From contig CAJPVJ010000128.1 in assembly GCA_905397405.1 (NCBI GenBank), positions 1 to 37,482 of the forward strand: a stretch of DNA of 37,482 bases, written 5' to 3'. Shown piece after piece: positions 31,575 to 37,482 of the stretch (position 1 is its first letter; every line of letters begins with the position of its first letter). A program made the translations under genes and the position numbers. The DNA is from Oppiella nova. Its lineage: Eukaryota; Arthropoda; Arachnida; Sarcoptiformes; Oppiidae. Under the pieces are notes generated by a model, which did not search any database, was not told the origin of the DNA, and saw only the letters and a list, made by a program, of their open reading frames with translations.

Positions 31575-32647
31575 TTCGTTGAATTTCATAAGAAATTCTC
31601 ATTTAATTAAAAATAAAACACATTTTCTTCTAAGAGACGACAATTTCTACATTAATTTTATTAATTAATTTATTTCTAAATTAAATACTTTTCTTATTTG
31701 TATTTCTCAGTGATATGTAAAAGAGACTCAATGTATGGATACAGAGAGATCCCAAAGAATTTAATCGCAAATGTTATGCAAAAAAAGTTTTATTATAGAA
31801 AAATAAATTTATAATAAATATCTCCGGAATTTATCGCTGAATTAAAATAACATTTGAATAACAAATCAAACGATTTTCAGATCCCTTAATAACTTTATTT
31901 ATTACGATTACTACTTATACTCCCATATAATGAACTCTAAATGACATTTCTTATAATCTCATTTTATATGAATTTGTGTATAATAAAGCAATTTATTTAT
32001 TCACTTCGTTATATAAAGAGTTTATTATAAATACATTTTATATTATAACAACAAATAAAACAGTAATTACTTATTTAAAAAGTATTTAAAAACATGTATT
32101 AATTCAAACATTATATAACTATTAATATGTTTTAATTTTTAAACTCAGGTTATAGGGCACTTTAAAACTAATTAGTTTATTTTATTTAATAGCATATTTT
32201 ATTAAACCTATTGAATAAGTTTGTACTTTGTAATTATGTATAACGAAAGTTAATTAAAACTACAGTATATTAAACTAATTCAAAACTTATACATAACTTA
32301 ATAGTGAAATACAAGTCAATCATAAATAAATTTATTGCAAACAAAAAATTTAATTCATAAATAAGAAATAGGGTATAAATAATAATAACAGGTTACAAAC
32401 TTAACATAATTATTTAATTATCTAATCATTTCACTCGAAAATCATTGAAATCAAGATTTTTCAAACTGATTATCAAACGATTGATTGCTTAAACAAAAAA
32501 GTTTTTCAAATAATTATAAATTAAATATAAAGTTAACTTAATATATTAATCATATTTTTATTTTGAAACTATTATAATTATACAGTATTATAAACATACA
32601 ATTAAGTCACGAATATTAACTCATTTGACACCTACCTGTGCCCATAG

Positions 32648-34224
32648 GTATCCATTCGAAGGACAGGACAACTACATACCGGTGCGCAAAACCATATTGA
32701 AGCTCTCGATAGAGTTGGCCTCCACTTCCCAAAGGGACCAATTCGTGGAGCGGCCTAACGATGTCATCCAAACCTCGTGCTTCACATTATCGGAACTGTG
32801 CGACCGTATCGTACAGGAGCTCCGGGACTCCCTGGCCATACAGCCGGCCCTACTCGACATCGTGACCGTCAAGAAAAGGGCGGACGAGGAGCTGGGAATG
32901 CATATCCACTCGAGCTATTCAGGCATTCATATCGTCGGTGGCATAAAGTTTCAGTCGCCGGCCCACAGGTGCGGGCGCCTGGAGGAGGGCGACGAGATCG
33001 TGCAGGTGTCCTACCAGACCGTCGTGGGCTGGCAGCTCAAAAAGCTGGTCAACTCGATGCGAGAGCACCCGACAGAGATCGTACTGACCGTCAAGAAAAG
33101 GCCCCGACACTCGAACCTCATGGGTCAGGTGCTGGTACTTAAGCCCTATAAGATACCGGCCCGTAAGCCGAGGCCCTCCAGTGGCACCGGTAGTCGATTA
33201 AAAAACGCGTCGACCACTACGTCGGGCGGAACTGGAGGTTCCGACGCCGACGACGACGCCTTCCTACCCGATAGTATAGCGAATAAGTCGGCGCCGGGAC
33301 CTGTCTATCAGCTATACCCGCGCAAACCGAAACTCCCGGTGCGCCGCAGGGCTACCATATCGGGCTCGAGCCCTACGGTAGGAGCGCCTCCTATAAGGAT
33401 AGAGGATTTGGTCCATAATATGGATAATAGTCGGAGGAAAGAAGGGTTTAATAGGAGTATATCTCACGACTCGCCGGCGCCGGCAGTCAAGCATTTGATG
33501 AGCAGATCCCGCGGTCTTTCAGCGACCATTGAGTCGCCCCCACCCACTGTTGTCACGTCAACCCCCGCCCCCACACCTCCCGTGCCATCGACTGCCATAA
33601 ACAGTAGTAATAATAATCAAAACAATAATAGTTATAATAAAACTGTTAATAATAATAATATGATTAACGCCGGCACTGGTGTTAATTGTAAGCTACCGGC
33701 GCTGAACACAAGTGCCACACAGTCACCGAAGTTGCCTTACGCTAAAGTGCATCCCTTTCCCAATGCGGACCATATCATTGGCCGCAACGAGAATGAGACT
33801 CAACCGAAAAAGATTGACGACTGTCCAAAACTACCCGTTCGTATTGTAAGCACCGAAAATAAGCCCGATTTACTACCAGTGCTCAAGGATTGTCATCCCA
33901 TTCCCGCCGATGAGGAACTACCGGCTTATGTGGAAAGTAAGCCACGTATTACTGGACAAACTGTGGCACCGGTAGCTCACGTAAGCCCCAGTCCGGTGAC
34001 TGTCATGTCCTACAAACTCGTCAGTGATATACAGCCTAAGAGTACGGCCTTTCAGTGCGTGGAAAGACTGGTTAGACGATCGCCGGCCCTCCAAAGGAAA
34101 GCCAAGGAAGCACTAGTAGTCAATAATAAGATACGAGCGCCAGTAGGCGATGATCTCCCGGTGCCTAACCCTCAACCCTCTCCAACAGTATTGAGATCCA
34201 ACTCGAAGTCCGCGTCAAGACATT
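32648..34224 (+). CDS. cnk: cnk exon: CRIC end, PDZ domain and linker
   Basis: Acceptor gcccatag before 32648 (the exon enters with one base completing a codon) and strong donor GTAAGT at 34225 in phase 1. The CRIC remainder runs to about 32845 and the PDZ from about 32850 to 33108. The linker contains two PKLPVR motifs (33327-33344 and 33825-33842), a related PKLPYA, and an Asn-rich stretch near 33600-33660. A reading frame that starts at 32625 and one that runs past 34224 are artefacts of ignoring the introns. Confidence 0.93.
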
Positions 34225-37200
34225 GTAAGTATTTGTTAAGATCTTGTAGTTATTATTAGTTTTTGAGATCAGGGTTAGAGTAAGGGAACGGTAGCTAAAT
34301 AGTAAACTTATTATATTGTTTGACACCCTATAGGGAATGCTGATCAGAGTTTATTGAAAGTTATATTTTATTTATAATAGGTTTGACTTTAAGTGAGTTT
34401 TAAGTTAATTAGTTTGATGTATACCGCGGACCTGCCTGTCCTCCCGACCCCTTACCCTTGCTTATAGTTTACGTTTCAATTCATTTAGTATTTATGTTAT
34501 AATTAAATGTATGTTTTGTTTGAGTGCTGTATATAAACAACAGTTGGTTTGCCATTCAATTTGCGATTTCCTTATTATGATAACTATTTTTATAATACAA
34601 ACGATTCTCCGTTTAATTAACAGTTTATTTTCCTACACTATATCTATAGCTAAACTTTAGTATAAATAATTAAATCTGGAGTAGCATGTATAAATATAAT
34701 TATATTTATTTAGCGTATACTATGAAGAGATTATTTATTTACTCACAATTTGCATCCCTTTCCCAATCCATAGCCTCCCGGCGCGTGTCGTGCGCAGAGC
34801 TCGGCGTCGGCGAGTGTCAGGGCTGGCTATATCAGCGCCGGGACCGGCACCGGGCCTTTCTGGGCACCCAAACCCGGTGGTCGAGACGCTGGTGTGTATT
34901 GAAAGCCAATTCCCTTTACTGTTACAAAACGGAACGGGAGCTTAAAGCCGAGTGTATCGTCCATTTGCCCGCCTTTACTATCGCACCGGCCGTCGAGTGC
35001 AAGTCCCGTAAACACGCCTTCAAACTATACAATCCGACCGACCAGTGCTTCCACTTCGCCGCCGACTCGGCCCACGAGATGAGCGCATGGATGCAGAAAT
35101 TAGGTGCGGCCGCCATCGCCGGCTATTTACAGCACCGGGACGTCAGGGATGACTACAGCGAGACCAGCGATAGCGAGGAGTCAGCCACCAGTCCTACGGG
35201 GAGTCGACAGGTCCTTCATTCGAGGCCTAAGCCCATCGGCAGCACCGGTAGTTATAGGGAACAGTCGCCGGCGGGTCTGTCCACCACCTCCTCGTCCACC
35301 GATGGGAACAGTATTCGCGACGAACTGTACGGACGGTCGCGGATGGCGTCCACCGACTCGTCGTCCACTTCCGCCTCAAACTCGTCGACGTTTCACGAAT
35401 CCCGGCGCCCGAGACAGCCGTTCCCTTCCAATAGCATGTTTACTGGCGCTCCATCACCCATACCCAGTTCACCGCGTCTACAGCACCGACAGCCAAACCC
35501 TACATACCAGCGCTCGGCCTCCAGTCTGGAGGTGACCGATGTTATAGCGGCTCGTAATAGACGGCTACCGGTGCTGTTGAACGACTCCTCCGGAGGCAAC
35601 ACCCGTTACGCGAAGATAGTGTTCCCCTCAGCGAAGGGCTCGTACTCACCGCAGATACCGGTGCGCAGGTTTAGGATACCGGCTCCAAACAGCGCCGGTA
35701 CTTATGACTCGGGTTCGCTCGACCGACAAAGGCTTAACTTCTTGCGAGACGTGGCGTCGGGAACGGTGTCTAAAATGACGGACTCTTATAACAACTTGGA
35801 GGGGAACAGTAGTCAAGTGGCTAACGGCACTCCCGCTACACCACAACCTCCCCGTCCACTGCCGCGTTCGGTCAATACAATCAATCGCAGAGAGAATGTA
35901 TTGCCGGGATTTGTGGCTAAGATGGCTGACAACTACGACAAGACAGCTCCCACTCCCCTACAGGTGCCAAAAACACCGCCCACCAGACCAGCCGTTCCCA
36001 AACCTCAGCGTCAGAATACAGTTCCCATGGATGACCACCAGAATACCGGTGCCACTGATGAACAGACGTATGAATACGTGTTCAGACCGACGATGGCTCA
36101 GATCAAGACAGGGATTGTGAACCCCCTCTACGAACAGGTGCCCAACAACAGCAGGCAGTGGCGTTCACCTGTCGGCCCTCCCGGTGCCGCTACACCCGGC
36201 GTCCAACCCCTTGGAAAGGCTCGAATGCCGTCCCCTTTGGAGATCCAGAAGCCAACGGCGACCGATGATAATGAACCACAAAACTCGGAAAACGCCATTT
36301 CCATTTTGGACAGGGAGTACAATAGGCTATACGGCGCTAAAAAGCCTAACGAACGCCTGTCCCCTAAAGGAGGTACAGGTGCTGTGACCACCGGATTGCC
36401 TACCAGTTCATCACCGGTTCCATACATACTGCCAAAGTCGGCCTCAAGTGTTGAGATCGAATCCATCTACACATCCAAACCGCGCACAACATCCAGTTCC
36501 TCATCGGGTGGACAGGGTTTAGATGATAACTGTCGACCCATTACGCCCTCCACGGCCGGCAGCGACGGTAGTGTGTCGTCGAGCAGTGGTATCAGTAGTT
36601 ATTACTCGACATATCTGGAGATACCGGCGGAACAGATGCACCGAATGCTGAAGAATAAGCGCCAGAATACCAGTACTTCGAGCTATCACTCGGCGCTCGA
36701 CTCGTCGCCTACCGTTCCCCTCAACAGTAGCACTGATTCTCAACAAAAACTCATTAATAGTCATACAAAACAACACTCTTTCGACTTCGGCGTCAAACCC
36801 AGCGATCGTCTAAAGCTAACGGTGCCCACCAGTGAGTTCATAGCTACCGGCGCTTCGGACGACATACAGGAGCCGAAAAAGACCCCAAAATCGCCGCAAA
36901 AGAGTTCTTCATTTCGTTTGTTTGGTTCACCGAAACTGTTGAAGAAGTTGTCGACTCCTAAGTACCAAAAGGAAAAGCATTCCGAGCGCCGGGATGTGTG
37001 CGACAAACCACCGCAACCCACACCTCCGGCCACCACACGCACCGGTAGACTGTTTTTGGGCTCACCAAAGCTAACCCGAGCTTTTTTCGGAAGCACCGGT
37101 AGCTCCAAAAAGACTAGCCCTCCAACTGTCGACCGAGAGGTAGCGGTGCCGACAGCACCGACCCCTTTGTGCGATAAACAGTCGATTGGATCGACTAATA

Positions 37201-37482
37201 GCTCGCAGACTTCGGAGGACTCGCTTAGGGGTCGATACCTGAACAGGAGTTCCAGCGATTCCAGTGTTCAGTCATTTGGCGCCCCTCCCGGCGCTCGCCA
37301 TAAGTCCCATCACATCATTGAGCGCCGACTGAACCCCAGAGCCGCCCCTCAGCTTACGATTCAGTTGCCAGTATTGACCTCATCGTCGACTACCGGTACC
37401 CCTAACGCTAACGACTCAGTGCTCAGCACCGGTAGCTCAACGACCAGCGAACAACCCCTCACACCTGAAACTCCCCGTAAGC
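32648..37482 (+). CDS. cnk: CNK, connector enhancer of KSR (partial, two large exons)
   Basis: CNK is a cytoplasmic and membrane-associated scaffold of the Ras-Raf-MAPK pathway, working with KSR and Raf. Visible in order: the end of the CRIC region (YPFEGQDNYIPVRKTILKL, then ELASTSQRDQF); a PDZ domain with carboxylate loop ELGMHI and the CNK signature QSPAHRCG, then VQVSYQTVVGWQLK; a long Ser/Pro linker; a PH domain (GWLYQRR, WSRRWCVLKANSLYCY, closing Trp in SAWMQKLG); and a Ser/Thr/Pro-rich tail that is still open at the window edge. About 1,428 codons are present. The N-terminal SAM domain and CRIC start are missing on the left, and the stop is missing on the right. Drosophila CNK is of comparable large size; vertebrate CNK1/2/3 are shorter. 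CNK identity is very secure. Confidence 0.95.
34225..34773 (+). other. cnk intron
   Basis: A 549-base AT-rich intron between GTAAGT and ccatag, joining in phase 1 between the linker and the PH domain. Nothing else is recognised in it. Confidence 0.85.
34774..37482 (+). CDS. cnk: cnk exon: PH domain and long disordered tail
   Basis: Acceptor aatccatag, phase 1, with 902 full codons open to the window end. The PH domain occupies about 34815-35110. After it comes EETSDSEES-type acidic serine sequence, a proline-rich PQPPRPLPRS site (about 35841-35870) that fits an SH3 ligand, and two similar basic segments (FRLFGSPKLLKK and LFLGSPKLTRAFF) near 36910 and 37050. The rest looks disordered. Eight of the ten exact TACCGGTGC/GCACCGGTA copies lie in or near this part of the gene (seven in this exon). 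Confidence 0.93.

Larger units (their letters stand above)
30529..32647. other. Divergent region between the two genes
   Basis: AT-rich, ending in a pyrimidine-rich cnk acceptor. It contains GA/CT tracts only. Neither the missing first exon of the minus-strand gene nor the cnk SAM exons could be found here. Confidence 0.55.

Noticed and set aside
32672-33494. Frames on either strand within the cnk exon
   Set aside because: GC-rich shadows of the CRIC/PDZ coding sequence.

Overview
The window looks like nuclear DNA of an arthropod, possibly a mite. That guess rests on strongly AT-rich non-coding DNA with GC-richer exons, about two dozen (GA)n/(CT)n microsatellites, and an arthropod-like CNK scaffold protein. 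I cannot name the species. Only about 7 kb is recognisably coding. No tRNA, rRNA, CRISPR array, bacterial operon or viral fossil was recognised.

Two host genes are present. (1) On the minus strand, about 9.1-30.4 kb, fifteen exons join with matching splice phases into one open reading frame of about 964 codons from the first internal ATG. The product is a single-pass type II membrane protein: cytoplasmic N-terminus, membrane helix, stalk, SEA domain, a long Ser/Thr/Ala-rich linker, one thrombospondin type-1 repeat (TSR), an eight-cysteine module I do not recognise, and four LDL-receptor class A (LDLa) repeats. No protease domain follows, although the membrane-SEA-LDLa order resembles type II transmembrane serine proteases. 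(2) On the plus strand, from 32648 to the window end, two large exons encode CNK (connector enhancer of KSR): the end of the CRIC region, a PDZ domain, a PH domain and a long disordered tail. Its SAM-domain exons were not found upstream, so either the minus-strand gene is nested in a CNK intron or the contig is misjoined.

Layout: 1-8.9 kb is AT-rich with a G-quadruplex motif, a possible TATA/Inr promoter, two candidate MITEs and an inverted duplication next to a single N. 9.1-17.1 kb holds the LDLa, cysteine-rich and TSR exons. 18.5-19.7 kb holds the linker exons. 19.7-21.6 kb is a nest of recent direct and inverted duplications. 22.8-25.2 kb holds the SEA and stalk exons. 29.8-30.4 kb holds the membrane-anchor exon. 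32.6-37.5 kb is CNK.

Two signals stand out beyond the genes. A 9-base motif, TACCGGTGC or its complement GCACCGGTA, occurs ten times exactly within 4.8 kb of CNK, in both orientations and in different reading frames, so protein sequence does not explain it. Most recent duplications in the window also start or end at a GA/CT tract, which points either to rearrangement at these repeats or to assembly errors caused by them. All calls were made by eye; no database search was possible.
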